64,000 nucleotides of DNA, from contig NZ_AQUI01000002.1 in the NCBI RefSeq assembly GCF_000371785.1, positions 3,451,276-3,515,275 of the forward strand, read 5' to 3'. Position numbers and translations under genes: made by a program. The notes beneath the pieces are model-generated. The model ran no database searches and had not been told where the DNA came from. It saw only the letters and a list, made by a program, of their open reading frames with translations. Source of the DNA: Actinopolyspora halophila DSM 43834. Lineage in GTDB: Bacteria; Actinomycetota; Actinomycetes; Mycobacteriales; Pseudonocardiaceae. Shown here one piece after another: positions 20,292 through 28,743 of this stretch (positions within the stretch are counted from its first letter, which is position 1; every line of letters starts with the position of its first letter).

Positions 20292-20752
20292 ATGACGGAC
20301 ACACGTGGCCAGGTGGAGTCCGCAGTAGATGCGCCCGTCGATGTCGACATGCTGCGGGCGGGGAACAACGGACCCGGACACCTGTCCCGACGGCTGTTCC
20401 AGGCCCACGGGAAGCTGTGGCAGGACAAACTCGACGACGAGCTGACCGGGCCTCAGTTCACCGTCCTCGGTGTGCTCTGCCTCGAAGGGGCGATGGACCA
20501 GCGCGCACTCGGCGAACACACCCAGCTCGACAGTCGACCACGACCCCCGCTCCTGGAACGGTTGCAGCAACTGCTCAGCATCACCAAGGGGAGACGGACA
20601 AGCGGCGCAAGATCCTCACCATCACGGAAAAGGGGCGTCGCATGATCGCGGAGACAGCTCCACTGACCGTCGAGGTGGGCGAGAGCATGCTCGCCCCGCT
20701 GTCCGAGGCCGCACGGGAACAGCTCCTCCGGCTACTGCGAAAGGTGTGCTGA
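20292..20752 (+). pseudogene. Frameshifted MarR-family regulator
   Basis: The first frame (from ATG 20292) holds the N-terminal helices and first recognition part: LSRRLFQAHGKLWQDKLDDE, LTGPQFTVLGVLCLEGAMDQ and RALGEHTQLD. The wing and C-terminal helix lie in another frame: ETDKRRKILTITEKGRRMIA and LAPLSEAAREQLLRLLRKVC, ending at 20752. Sequence between, at about 20525-20600, is shortened and shifted, so the recognition helix is damaged. It is divergent from the dead vdcBCD genes, which it presumably repressed in the absence of phenolic acids. Confidence 0.75.
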
Positions 20753-20827
20753 TTCGTAGCGGTGCCCCCGCAGGGGTCGTCGGCCGTGCACGTGGTTCGC
20801 GCCAGCGTCGTCGGCGACCCGGCGAAC

Positions 20828-20876
20828 AGCAGGCAGCAGGCAGCAGGCAGCAGGCAGCAGGCAGCAGGCAGCAGGC
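20828..20876. repeat. Seven perfect tandem copies of AGCAGGC
   Basis: A 7-base unit repeated exactly seven times (49 bases) in the spacer between the broken MarR gene and the PadR gene. Because 7 is not a multiple of 3, it would not be kept in a coding region. Copy-number change by slippage is expected. Confidence 0.9.
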
Positions 20877-20962
20877 GATGTTCGGTCAGAAAAACCGTGC
20901 TCACGGTTGCCGCACCGACGACGTCTCCCGATTTCGAGGAAACATCGATCGATGGGAGCGAC

Positions 20963-21514
20963 TTACTGTGTGGGCTGACCGTACGGGGGGCACTCGCTCA
21001 GCCGCTGCCAGAACCGCAGCGCCGCGTACTCCATCTCGAGGCCGAGTTCGAGAGTGACCATGCGCGAGGCGATCTCGGGGTTACCACCGAAGCGCTGCTT
21101 CATCCCCTCGTACTCGGCGATGCGTTCCTCGTGCTGCTTGACCTGGTCGCGCGCGAGCCGCGCGATGTCCTCGGGATCGGCGAGCTCGTTGAAGAACAGC
21201 TTGATCTCGGCGATGTCGCGGAGCTCGAAGTGCTGGTGGGTGGGTTCGGCCAGCCAGGCCCGGAGAACTCCAAGCCCCTCGTCGGTGATCGTGAACGTCT
21301 TGCGGCGCCGTCCCGTCCCCTCCTCGCTCACCCTCAGCAAGCCGAGCTGTTCGAGACGTTTGGGTTCGGAGTACAGCTGCGCGTGGGGAAAGTGCCAGAA
21401 GTAGCCGACCGAGTGGCCGATAGCGCGTTTGAGGTCGTACGAGGTCGAGGGGCCTCGCATCGCGACCATCCCCAGGACGACGTACGAGGTCGTCGAAAAC
21501 CGAGCCGTTGACAC
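20963..21514 (-). CDS. PadR-family transcriptional regulator
   Basis: A 183-aa PadR protein with the winged helix at about residues 8-85 (TTSYVVLGMVAMRGPSTSYD, LKRAIGHSVGYFWHFPHAQL, YSEPKRLEQLGLL, GRRRKTFTITDEGLGVLRAW) and the C-terminal dimerisation helices (LFFNELADPEDIARLARDQV, a coiled-coil-like stretch). The GTG start at 21514 has only a weak ribosome site. It is divergent from the aryl-CoA operon, with a 21-bp perfect palindrome between them. PadR proteins are classic repressors of phenolic acid genes, so repression of the next operon and release by an aromatic acid or its CoA thioester is the simplest reading. Confidence 0.9.
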   Translation of the reverse strand: MSTARFSTTSYVVLGMVAMRGPSTSYDLKRAIGHSVGYFWHFPHAQLYSEPKRLEQLGLLRVSEEGTGRRRKTFTITDEGLGVLRAWLAEPTHQHFELRDIAEIKLFFNELADPEDIARLARDQVKQHEERIAEYEGMKQRFGGNPEIASRMVTLELGLEMEYAALRFWQRLSECPPYGQPTQ

Positions 21515-21539
21515 GCCCCAAAGCGTACCGTATTTTCCT

Positions 21540-21560
21540 TACCATCTGAAACAGATGGTA
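21540..21560. promoter_or_regulatory. 21-bp perfect palindrome, likely PadR operator
   Basis: TACCATCTG (21540-21548), spacer AAA, CAGATGGTA (21552-21560). It sits 25 bases from the padR start and 48 from the CoA ligase start, where a bound repressor would block both promoters. The half-site ACCAT recurs at about 21586. Confidence 0.75.
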
Positions 21561-21608
21561 TGTTACATATGGTCGTTTCCGTACCATTACTGCGGTGGAG
21601 GGACGGGT

Positions 21609-23189
21609 ATGGACCTCGGAACAGTGCTGAGATGGACCGCCGAGCGCTACCCCCGGCATCGCGCGGTCGGCGGAAAGTACCCCTTGACGTATGCCCAGTG
21701 GGACGCCCGCACCGACAGGCTGGCCCGCGCGCTGGCCGAGCTCGGCGTGCAGCCGGGCGACCGGGTCGCGTTCCTGCTGGCCGGGGGAGAACCGATGGCC
21801 AGCCTGCACCTTGCGGCGCAGAAACTCGGCGCCGTCTCAGTGCCGCTGTCGATCCGCTTCGGCCCGGAGGAACTGGCCTACTGCCTGCGTGATGCGGCAC
21901 CGGCTCTGATGGTCACCGATACCAGCACGACCGATACCGCCGAGGCGGCCCTGTCTGACGAGCGACCGTTGGCCCGCGCCCACGCCGGTGAGCCCGCCGA
22001 GGCACCGCCCGGTGTCCGTCCGATCGAGCGGGTGGCCGCAAATGAGCCCGGCGGTGCGCTGAGCACCCGGGTCGCGGAGGGCGACATCAGCGTGATGCTC
22101 TACACCTCAGGTACGACGGGCAAGCCCAAGGGCGTGCCGCGCACGCACTCGGCCGAGCACCAGGCGGCGGTGGCCCACCTGCTGCAGAGCAGGCAGGAAC
22201 CGTTCGCCACGACGCTGGGTGTGATGCCGATGTTTCACACGATGGGCCTGCGCAGCCTGCTGGCCAGTGTGATCAGCGCCGGAACCTGGGTGCCCCAGGT
22301 GCGGTTCTCCCCGGAGGAGGCCCTGGAGCTGATCATCAGGGAAGGTGTCTCGACGCTGTACCTCGTACCGACGATCTACTGGGGGCTGCTGCGGACCGGG
22401 CGTCTGGCAGAGGCGACGAGCGTGCGCAAGCTGGCTTACGCGGGCGCGTCGATGACACCGACCCTGGCCGAACAGCTCACCGCCGCACTCGCTCCCGAGG
22501 TGTTCATCAACCACTTCGGCAGCACGGAGATCTACACCTTCACCATCAGCCCGGACGTCGCGGCCAAACCCGGGTGCGCGGGCAGAGCCGGCGTCTTCAC
22601 CCGGGTCCGCCTGGTCGATCCGGAGCCGGGCGCGTCGCCCTCCGACGTCGTGGGGGAGGGCGAGCAGGGTCAGATCGCGATCTCGATGGACTCCCCGGAG
22701 GCGTTCGGCGGGTACTGGAACCGGCCCGATGCCGACGCGAAGTCCATTCGGGATGGCTGGTACTTCCCGGGGGACCTGGCCACGACCGACGAGGACGGGG
22801 ACCTGTGGGTGGCTGGCCGCGTGGACGACATGATCAATTCCGGGGGCGAGAACATCTACCCGGGCGAGATCGAAGACACCCTGGCCCGCTGCCCGGCGGT
22901 GGCCGACGTCGTGGTCGCCGGTCTTCCCGACGACCGCTGGGGTCAGGCCGCGACGGCCTTCTTCGTGCCAGCCCCCGGGATGACTCCGCAGCACGCGGCC
23001 ACAGTGCTGACGCATTTCGTACGCGAGCAGTCCGGGTTGCCGTCGCTGAAGCGGCCCAAGCGCCTGATCGCCGTCGAGCAGATTCCGAAATCAGCCGTCG
23101 GCAAGATCCTGCGCCGTGAACTGACCACGGGCAATTACGTACCACTGGCCGAGGTCCCGTCCGAGGCCATGACCCCTTCGCGCAGGTGA
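21609..23189 (+). CDS. Aromatic acid-CoA ligase (hydroxybenzoate-CoA ligase-like)
   Basis: A 526-aa AMP-forming ligase of the acyl-CoA synthetase superfamily. The P-loop-like A3 motif is YTSGTTGKPKGVPRTH; A5 is in INHFGSTEIY; A7-A8 are GWYFPGDLATTDEDGDLWVA and GRVDDMINSGGENIYPGEIE; the A10 Lys is in IPKSAVGKILRREL. Length and motifs fit benzoate, hydroxybenzoate or chlorobenzoate-CoA ligases rather than long-chain fatty acyl ligases. It would activate an aromatic acid to its CoA thioester for the downstream enzymes. The ATG at 21609 has GGAGGG upstream. It is the first gene of a seven-gene operon. Confidence 0.85.
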   Translation: MDLGTVLRWTAERYPRHRAVGGKYPLTYAQWDARTDRLARALAELGVQPGDRVAFLLAGGEPMASLHLAAQKLGAVSVPLSIRFGPEELAYCLRDAAPALMVTDTSTTDTAEAALSDERPLARAHAGEPAEAPPGVRPIERVAANEPGGALSTRVAEGDISVMLYTSGTTGKPKGVPRTHSAEHQAAVAHLLQSRQEPFATTLGVMPMFHTMGLRSLLASVISAGTWVPQVRFSPEEALELIIREGVSTLYLVPTIYWGLLRTGRLAEATSVRKLAYAGASMTPTLAEQLTAALAPEVFINHFGSTEIYTFTISPDVAAKPGCAGRAGVFTRVRLVDPEPGASPSDVVGEGEQGQIAISMDSPEAFGGYWNRPDADAKSIRDGWYFPGDLATTDEDGDLWVAGRVDDMINSGGENIYPGEIEDTLARCPAVADVVVAGLPDDRWGQAATAFFVPAPGMTPQHAATVLTHFVREQSGLPSLKRPKRLIAVEQIPKSAVGKILRRELTTGNYVPLAEVPSEAMTPSRR

Positions 23190-25660
23190 ATACCTTGACC
23201 GATCCGAGCAAACCTCCCACTGGCAATGACGGAGGGCGCGGGCAGCGTTCCACGGCGCGCGTGGAGGACCCGGCTCTGCTGTGCGGACGGGGCCGCTTTC
23301 TCGACGATCTCGATCCGTTGCCCGGAACCCTGACCGCGGCGATCGTGCGCAGCCCCCATCCGCACGCGAGGCTTCGTAGCGTGCACCTCGAGCGAGCGCG
23401 GGCGCATCCGGGTGTCGCTGCCGTCATCGGGCCCGAAGAGGTGACCGCGGCACTGCATCCGTTCCCGCTGTCGCTGAAGACACCGATGCCGTACTACCCG
23501 ACCGCGACGGACAAGACCCGGTTCGTCGGTGAGCCGGTGGCGGTGGTCGTGGCCAGCGATCGCTACGTCGCCGAGGACGCTACCGAGTTGGTAGAGATCG
23601 ACTACGAGCCGCTGCCGGCAGTGGTGGACACCGACAAGGCTCTCGACCCCGAAGCCCCCAAACTGCACGAGCAGGCCGAGGACAACGTCGCCACCGACCG
23701 GACGTTTCACTTCGGGCCCGTGGACGAGACGTTCGACCGCGCCGACCGGGTGGTCACCGCCGAGTACGAGTTTCCCCGCTACTCCTCTACGCCGATGGAG
23801 TGCTACTCGGTGGTCGCCGAGTGGCACGACGAAGTCGACGGACCCGCGATCACCGCGTGGGCGAACTTCCACGGCCCGTTCTCGATGGTGCCCGTGCTGG
23901 CCGGAGCACTGGGCGTTCCCACTTCGCGCGTGCGGCTGCACGTCCCGGCCGACAACGGCGGCAGCTTCGGCATCAAGGCCGGTATCTACCCGTACGTCGC
24001 GCTGCTGGCCCTGGCCAGCCAACATGCGGGACGGCCGGTGCGATGGACCGAGGACCGCATCGAGCACCTGCTGGCGAGCTCGGCCGGTTCGGACCGATCG
24101 ATGCGTTTCGAGGCAGCGATCTCCGACGACGGACGCATCGAGGCGTTGCGGACGGACCTCGTCGACAACGTGGGCGCTTACCTGCGTCCGCCCGAGCCCA
24201 GCACGCTGTATCGCTGCTTCGGCAACATCACGGGCGCCTACCGGATCGGCGCCGTACAGATCCGCTCCCGTGCCGTGGTCAGCAACAAGACACCGACCGG
24301 GCTCAACCGCGGATTCGGTGGACAGCAGCTCTACTTCGGTCTGGAACGGCTGATCGACACCATCGCCCACGACCGTGGCATCGACGCGGCGGAACTGCGC
24401 CGCCGCAACTTCGTGCAAGCCGACGAATTTCCCTACAGCACCCCGACCGGTGGCATCTACGACTCGGGGGACTACTCGCAGGCCTTCGAGAAAGTCCTCG
24501 AGAACGCCGACTACACCGCGCTGCGGCAGCGCCAACGGGAGGCGCGTGAGCGCGGCGAGTACTTCGGCATTGGAATGGCCAGCGTGGTGGATCCCTCCGC
24601 GACCAACATCGGCTACGTCGGTCTGGCCACCCCGGCCGAGAACCGGCCAGCCGGTCGCGGCAAGTCCGGTTCCACCGAGCACGTGCGGGTCAGCGTGGAC
24701 CTCAACGGCGTGGTCTCCGTTCTGCTCGGCACCGTGCCGCAGGGTCAAGGGCATGCCACGGTGGCTCAGCAGATCGTTGCCGAGCAGCTCGGCCTGCAGC
24801 GGGACCAGGTCCGCCCCGTGGTCGAGATGGACACCGCCACCACGCCGTGGACGGTCAGCTCCGGCAGCTACTCGTCGCGTTTCGCGCCGTTGCTCACCAG
24901 CGCCCTGGTGGAAGCCGCCGAACGACTAGCGGTCACAGTGCGGCTGGCCGGGGCGACGATGCTCGACGCGGATCCCGAGGAGTTGGAGCTCGCCGACGGA
25001 CGGGTCCGGGTTCGTGATGAGCCCGAGCGCGCCGTGGCGTTCCGCCACGCCGCCGGTCTGGTGCACTGGGATCCCGGCTCGTTGCCGGAAGGAGCGTCGG
25101 CCCGGCTCTACGAGGAGGCGGCGTTCACTCCGCCGGAGTCCAAGGCGGCCAACCAGAACGACCAGATCAACTCCAGCCTGTGCTACGGCTTCGTCGCCGA
25201 ACTCGTGGTGTGCCGCATCGATCCCGACACCCGCGAGATCACTCTCGAACACGTGTCCACCGTGCACGATCCCGGCACGATCCTGAACGAGACGCTCCTC
25301 GAAGGCCAGATCCACGGCGCGCTGGCGCATGCCATCGGGGGCGCGCTGTACGAGGAGATGCGCTACTCCGAGTCCGGCCAACCCACATCGGCGACGTTCA
25401 TGGACTACCTGTGCCCCACCGCGGCCGAAACCACCTACACGCTCGACAGCGACCACATGCAGACCCCGTCCCCGGTGACGCGGCTCGGCGCCAAGGGGTC
25501 CGGTGAGGGCAGCTCGATGAGTCTGCCGGTGGCCATCGCCAACGCGGTTTCGGACGCGCTCGCGCCCCACGGCATCGAGATCACCAGCCTGCCCCTGCAC
25601 GGCAACGTCATCCACCAGCTACTCACCGAGGAAATCCCGGCAACGGAAGGAACCCACTGA
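23186..25660 (+). CDS. Molybdenum hydroxylase large (molybdopterin) subunit
   Basis: An 824-aa xanthine oxidase-family subunit; the GTG start overlaps the ligase stop (GTGA). The N-terminal aldehyde-oxidase a/b hammerhead domain (about residues 25-150, RFVGEPVAVVVASDRYVAED) is followed by the two Mo-cofactor domains. Active-site landmarks are NRGFGGQQLYFGLERL and, near the C-terminus, the Glu of GAKGSGEGSSMSLP. The CO dehydrogenase signature VAYRCSFR is absent, so this is not a true CoxL. With the next FAD and Fe-S genes it forms a complete three-subunit enzyme that adds water-derived oxygen to, or reductively removes hydroxyl from, an aromatic CoA thioester; which one is not settled. Confidence 0.88.
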   Translation: MNTLTDPSKPPTGNDGGRGQRSTARVEDPALLCGRGRFLDDLDPLPGTLTAAIVRSPHPHARLRSVHLERARAHPGVAAVIGPEEVTAALHPFPLSLKTPMPYYPTATDKTRFVGEPVAVVVASDRYVAEDATELVEIDYEPLPAVVDTDKALDPEAPKLHEQAEDNVATDRTFHFGPVDETFDRADRVVTAEYEFPRYSSTPMECYSVVAEWHDEVDGPAITAWANFHGPFSMVPVLAGALGVPTSRVRLHVPADNGGSFGIKAGIYPYVALLALASQHAGRPVRWTEDRIEHLLASSAGSDRSMRFEAAISDDGRIEALRTDLVDNVGAYLRPPEPSTLYRCFGNITGAYRIGAVQIRSRAVVSNKTPTGLNRGFGGQQLYFGLERLIDTIAHDRGIDAAELRRRNFVQADEFPYSTPTGGIYDSGDYSQAFEKVLENADYTALRQRQREARERGEYFGIGMASVVDPSATNIGYVGLATPAENRPAGRGKSGSTEHVRVSVDLNGVVSVLLGTVPQGQGHATVAQQIVAEQLGLQRDQVRPVVEMDTATTPWTVSSGSYSSRFAPLLTSALVEAAERLAVTVRLAGATMLDADPEELELADGRVRVRDEPERAVAFRHAAGLVHWDPGSLPEGASARLYEEAAFTPPESKAANQNDQINSSLCYGFVAELVVCRIDPDTREITLEHVSTVHDPGTILNETLLEGQIHGALAHAIGGALYEEMRYSESGQPTSATFMDYLCPTAAETTYTLDSDHMQTPSPVTRLGAKGSGEGSSMSLPVAIANAVSDALAPHGIEITSLPLHGNVIHQLLTEEIPATEGTH

Positions 25661-25662
25661 TC

Positions 25663-26442
25663 ATGGCACTCACCGGAGGCGAAATCCGGCTCGACCGCGG
25701 CCACGAGGGGCGAGTGGCCTACCTGACCCTCGATCACGGCAAGTACAACGTCATCACCTGGGAAACCCGCAACGTGATGGCCGACCGGTTCGCCGAGATC
25801 GACGCCGACGACACCGTCCAGCTCGTGGTCATTCGCGGCGAGGGCGAGCACTTCTCGTCCGGGGGTGACATCGCCGGGTTCATGGAGGTCGAACCGGTCG
25901 ACTTCACCGACCTCGGACACCACGTCACGGCCCCGGCCCGCAGCCCCAAACCGGTGATCACCGCCGTGGACGGTTACTGCTTCGGCGTCGGTTTCGAACT
26001 CGCCCTGTCCTCGGACATCCGGCTGGCCACCACACGCAGCCAGTTCGCCCTGCCCGAGATGAACCTCGGAATGATCCCCGGGTCCGGCGGTACCCAGCGG
26101 CTGGCCCGGCTGATCGGACTCTCGCGAGCCAAGTACCACGTACTCACCGCCGAACGCATCAACGCCGAGCAGGCCGGCGACTGGGGCCTGCTGGCAGGCG
26201 TCACCGAGGACCGCGCCGCCCTGGACGGCGAGGTCGAACGCCTCGTGGCCAAGATGCTCGGCTTCTCGCCGCTGGCGGCGCGTACCGCCAAGGAAGTGCT
26301 CGACCGCGGTGCTGACGGCCCGCTGTACACCGGCATCGAGCTGGAGCGCAAGGCCTACTCGATGCTGCGGGCCAGCCACGACTTCGCCGAGGGCGTCGCG
26401 GCGTTCAACGACAAGCGCACCCCGAAGTTCCGGGGGCGGTGA
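25663..26442 (+). CDS. Enoyl-CoA hydratase/isomerase family protein
   Basis: A 259-aa crotonase-fold protein. Oxyanion-hole segments are HFSSGGDIAGFM and DGYCFGVGFELALSSDIRL, and the region LPEMNLGMIPGSGGTQRLAR carries one expected acidic residue. The position of the second catalytic Glu of hydratases appears to hold Tyr (SRAKYHVLTAERI), so simple hydration is not certain; isomerase, hydrolase or ring-modifying roles are known in this fold. It lies inside the operon, between the molybdenum subunit and the FAD subunit, which suggests action on the same aryl-CoA intermediate. Confidence 0.85.
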   Translation: MALTGGEIRLDRGHEGRVAYLTLDHGKYNVITWETRNVMADRFAEIDADDTVQLVVIRGEGEHFSSGGDIAGFMEVEPVDFTDLGHHVTAPARSPKPVITAVDGYCFGVGFELALSSDIRLATTRSQFALPEMNLGMIPGSGGTQRLARLIGLSRAKYHVLTAERINAEQAGDWGLLAGVTEDRAALDGEVERLVAKMLGFSPLAARTAKEVLDRGADGPLYTGIELERKAYSMLRASHDFAEGVAAFNDKRTPKFRGR

Positions 26443-26448
26443 GAGTCG

Positions 26449-27357
26449 ATGAAAGCCGCCCCCTTCGCCTACGTACGTCCCACCAGCCTCGAGGACGCCG
26501 TGAACGAACTCGCCGGCAGTGACGGCGGCGGGAAGGTCCTCGCCGGAGGGCAGTCATTGGTGCCCGTCCTGGCGATGCGGCTGGCCCGGCCCGAGAAGCT
26601 GGTGGACATCACCACGGTAGAAGGACTCGACCAACTCCGGAGCACCGGTGACTCGCTCGAGGTCGCGGCGATGGTCCGGCAACGACGAGTGGAACACGAC
26701 CGGGCGACCGATTCGGTGCCGTTGTTGCGCATGGCCCTGCCGTGGGTGGGGCATCGGGAGCTGCGCAGTCGCGGGACCGTGTGCGGCAGCCTCGCGCACG
26801 CCGATCCGGCTGCTGAGATCCCTGCTGTGGCGGCCTGCCTGAACGCCCGGATCACGTTGACCAGTCCACGCGGTACGCGCCAGGTATCGGCTCGGGAGTT
26901 CTTCACCGGTGCCATGACCACGGCTCTCGGTTCCGAGGACATCCTCACCGCCATCCGGTTTCCCGTCGCGGCCGAGGGCGAGGGCTTCGGGTTCGCCGAG
27001 ATCGCCCGCCGGCACGGGGACTTCGCTCTGGCAGGTGTTGCCGTGCGGGTCGCGGTGTCCGGCGAGCATGTCCACGAGGCGACGCTCACGGCGTTCGGAG
27101 TCTCCGACCGTCCGGTCACCCGCGACGTTAGTACCGAGCTCGCTTCGGCTGTCAGCGCGTCCGGACAGGACGGTGCTCGGCTGGCCGTGCGGCTGACCGA
27201 ACCCTTGGCCGGTATCGCACAGGACATGGTCGACACCGACGGCGACGCGCACGGTTCCCAGGACTACCGGCGCCGGCTGCTCGCGACGTTGTCCGGCCGG
27301 GAACTGGCCAAGGCCCACGACCGTGCCCTCCGGGGTACCAGCGGGGGAAGTTCATGA
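26449..27357 (+). CDS. Molybdenum hydroxylase FAD subunit (CoxM-like)
   Basis: A 302-aa FAD-binding protein of the CO dehydrogenase flavoprotein family. The FAD loop GKVLAGGQSLVPVLAMRLAR and the second motif RGTVCGSLAHADPAAEIPA are clear. Only two Cys residues are present, so the extra [4Fe-4S] cluster of 4-hydroxybenzoyl-CoA reductase beta subunits is missing. That favours an oxidative hydroxylase over the anaerobic reductive enzyme. It starts 6 bases after the hydratase gene and overlaps the Fe-S gene by ATGA. Confidence 0.9.
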   Translation: MKAAPFAYVRPTSLEDAVNELAGSDGGGKVLAGGQSLVPVLAMRLARPEKLVDITTVEGLDQLRSTGDSLEVAAMVRQRRVEHDRATDSVPLLRMALPWVGHRELRSRGTVCGSLAHADPAAEIPAVAACLNARITLTSPRGTRQVSAREFFTGAMTTALGSEDILTAIRFPVAAEGEGFGFAEIARRHGDFALAGVAVRVAVSGEHVHEATLTAFGVSDRPVTRDVSTELASAVSASGQDGARLAVRLTEPLAGIAQDMVDTDGDAHGSQDYRRRLLATLSGRELAKAHDRALRGTSGGSS

Positions 27358-28664
27358 CCACCAACGAAACCACCCACGACACCGCGCGGTCGGCGGACCG
27401 CCGGGAAAACCGCCCCAGGCCGGTGAGTGCGGGCGCTGATGAACCGGTGAAGGTCCGGCTGAGCGTCAACGGCACCCCGGCCGTGCTGCAGTTGCCACCC
27501 CGGCACACCCTGGCGGACGCACTGCGCGATCATCTCGGCCTCACAGGAACCCACCTGGGCTGCGAGCACGGCGTGTGCGGCATGTGCACGGTAATGGTCG
27601 ACGGGGAGGCCGCGCGTGCCTGCCTGCTGTTCGCCTGCCAGCTCGACGGATCCGACGTGGTCACCGTCGAGGGCTTGGGACGTCCGGACGACCTGCACCC
27701 GTTGCAGGAGTCCTTCGGACACCACCACGCACTGCAGTGCGGGTTCTGCACGCCGGGCTTCCTGATGAGCTCCTACGACCTGCTCTCGCACAAGCCGGGC
27801 ATCGCCGAGGAGAAAATCCCGGAGGAACTCTCCGGCGTGATCTGCCGGTGCACGGGCTACCGCAACATCGTCTCGGCCGTGGCCGAGACGAGTCGTGAAC
27901 ACCCCGAAGGGGTTCCTGCACCCGGCAACTGTGCCCACCGCGCACTCGTCGGCCGTTCGGGTGGACAGGCGGCCGGCTTGCCGGGCGGTGCTGAGGAAAT
28001 CTCTGACACGCAACGAGCCAATGCCACCTCCCAGGATGTGGAGATCGTGCTGCCGGACTCCGATCCGACAGTATCCGTCGAGGTCACCACGGATCTGGAC
28101 GTGCCGTTCGAGAAAGTGTGGCGCGTCCTCGACGACGTCCACCTGCTCGCGACCTGCCTGCCCGGCGCCGAACTCACCGACGACCTCGGCAACGAGCACT
28201 ACACCGGACGCGCCCGCGTCGCGGTGGGACCGATCAAGCTCTCGTTCACCGGCGTCGCGCACATCACCGAGCACGACCGAGAATCCGGAAGAATCCGGGT
28301 GCTCGCCCAAGGCGAGGACACCGGCGGTGCGCAGACACAGGCCGACCTCACTCTGGTCGCCGAGTCCACCGAGACCGGCACGCGGCTGCAGGCCGACGCC
28401 GCCGTGTACCTCACCGGCCGGATCGCCCAATTCGGGCGGGCACTCGCCGGCGACATCAGCCGCCGCATGTTCGAGCAGTTCGCCGACTCCGTGAAGCAGG
28501 CGGCCACCTCCGGCCAAGCACCGACCACCCCTGCGGGAGCGCCGAGCGCCTTGCGCCTGGTCGCCAGCACCCTCGCCAACCGGATCCGTCGGACGCTGCG
28601 TCGCATCGGCCTCGGGAAAGGGAACTCCCCCCGCAGTGGGACACCGACGGACGACTTCCGCTGA
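27354..28664 (+). CDS. [2Fe-2S] subunit fused to a CoxG (SRPBCC) domain
   Basis: A 436-aa two-part protein. Residues about 35-185 are the small Fe-S subunit with two [2Fe-2S] clusters: ligands in LGCEHGVCGMCTVMVDGEAA, then CGFCTPGFLMSSYD and ICRCTGYRNIV. After a linker of about 45 residues, residues 235-380 are a CoxG/SRPBCC domain (DVPFEKVWRVLDDVHLLATC, LPGAEL, HYTGRARVAVGPIKLSFTGV), and a basic tail ends the protein. CoxS and CoxG are normally separate proteins; CoxG helps recruit or mature CO dehydrogenase at the membrane. The fusion would tie electron transfer to this function in the aryl-CoA enzyme. Confidence 0.88.
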   Translation: MTTNETTHDTARSADRRENRPRPVSAGADEPVKVRLSVNGTPAVLQLPPRHTLADALRDHLGLTGTHLGCEHGVCGMCTVMVDGEAARACLLFACQLDGSDVVTVEGLGRPDDLHPLQESFGHHHALQCGFCTPGFLMSSYDLLSHKPGIAEEKIPEELSGVICRCTGYRNIVSAVAETSREHPEGVPAPGNCAHRALVGRSGGQAAGLPGGAEEISDTQRANATSQDVEIVLPDSDPTVSVEVTTDLDVPFEKVWRVLDDVHLLATCLPGAELTDDLGNEHYTGRARVAVGPIKLSFTGVAHITEHDRESGRIRVLAQGEDTGGAQTQADLTLVAESTETGTRLQADAAVYLTGRIAQFGRALAGDISRRMFEQFADSVKQAATSGQAPTTPAGAPSALRLVASTLANRIRRTLRRIGLGKGNSPRSGTPTDDFR

Positions 28665-28743
28665 GCGGGGTGAGGAACGGGGTGTACGCGCGAGGACCGC
28701 GACGCACACCGGTGGGCCGAAAACCGACTCAAGGAGCACATCG

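Noticed and set aside
20821-20880. The AGCAGGC array as a CRISPR or coding repeat
   Set aside because: Units are 7 bases with no spacers and not a multiple of 3, so it is a simple tandem repeat.
23135-24754. 539-codon minus-strand open frame inside the molybdenum subunit gene
   Set aside because: Antisense shadow of a gene with strong domain matches; its translation has no family motifs.
23186-28664. Reading the three molybdenum subunits as aerobic CO dehydrogenase
   Set aside because: The CoxL signature VAYRCSFR is not present and the gene neighbours (aryl-CoA ligase, BenE, thioesterase) point to an aromatic substrate.
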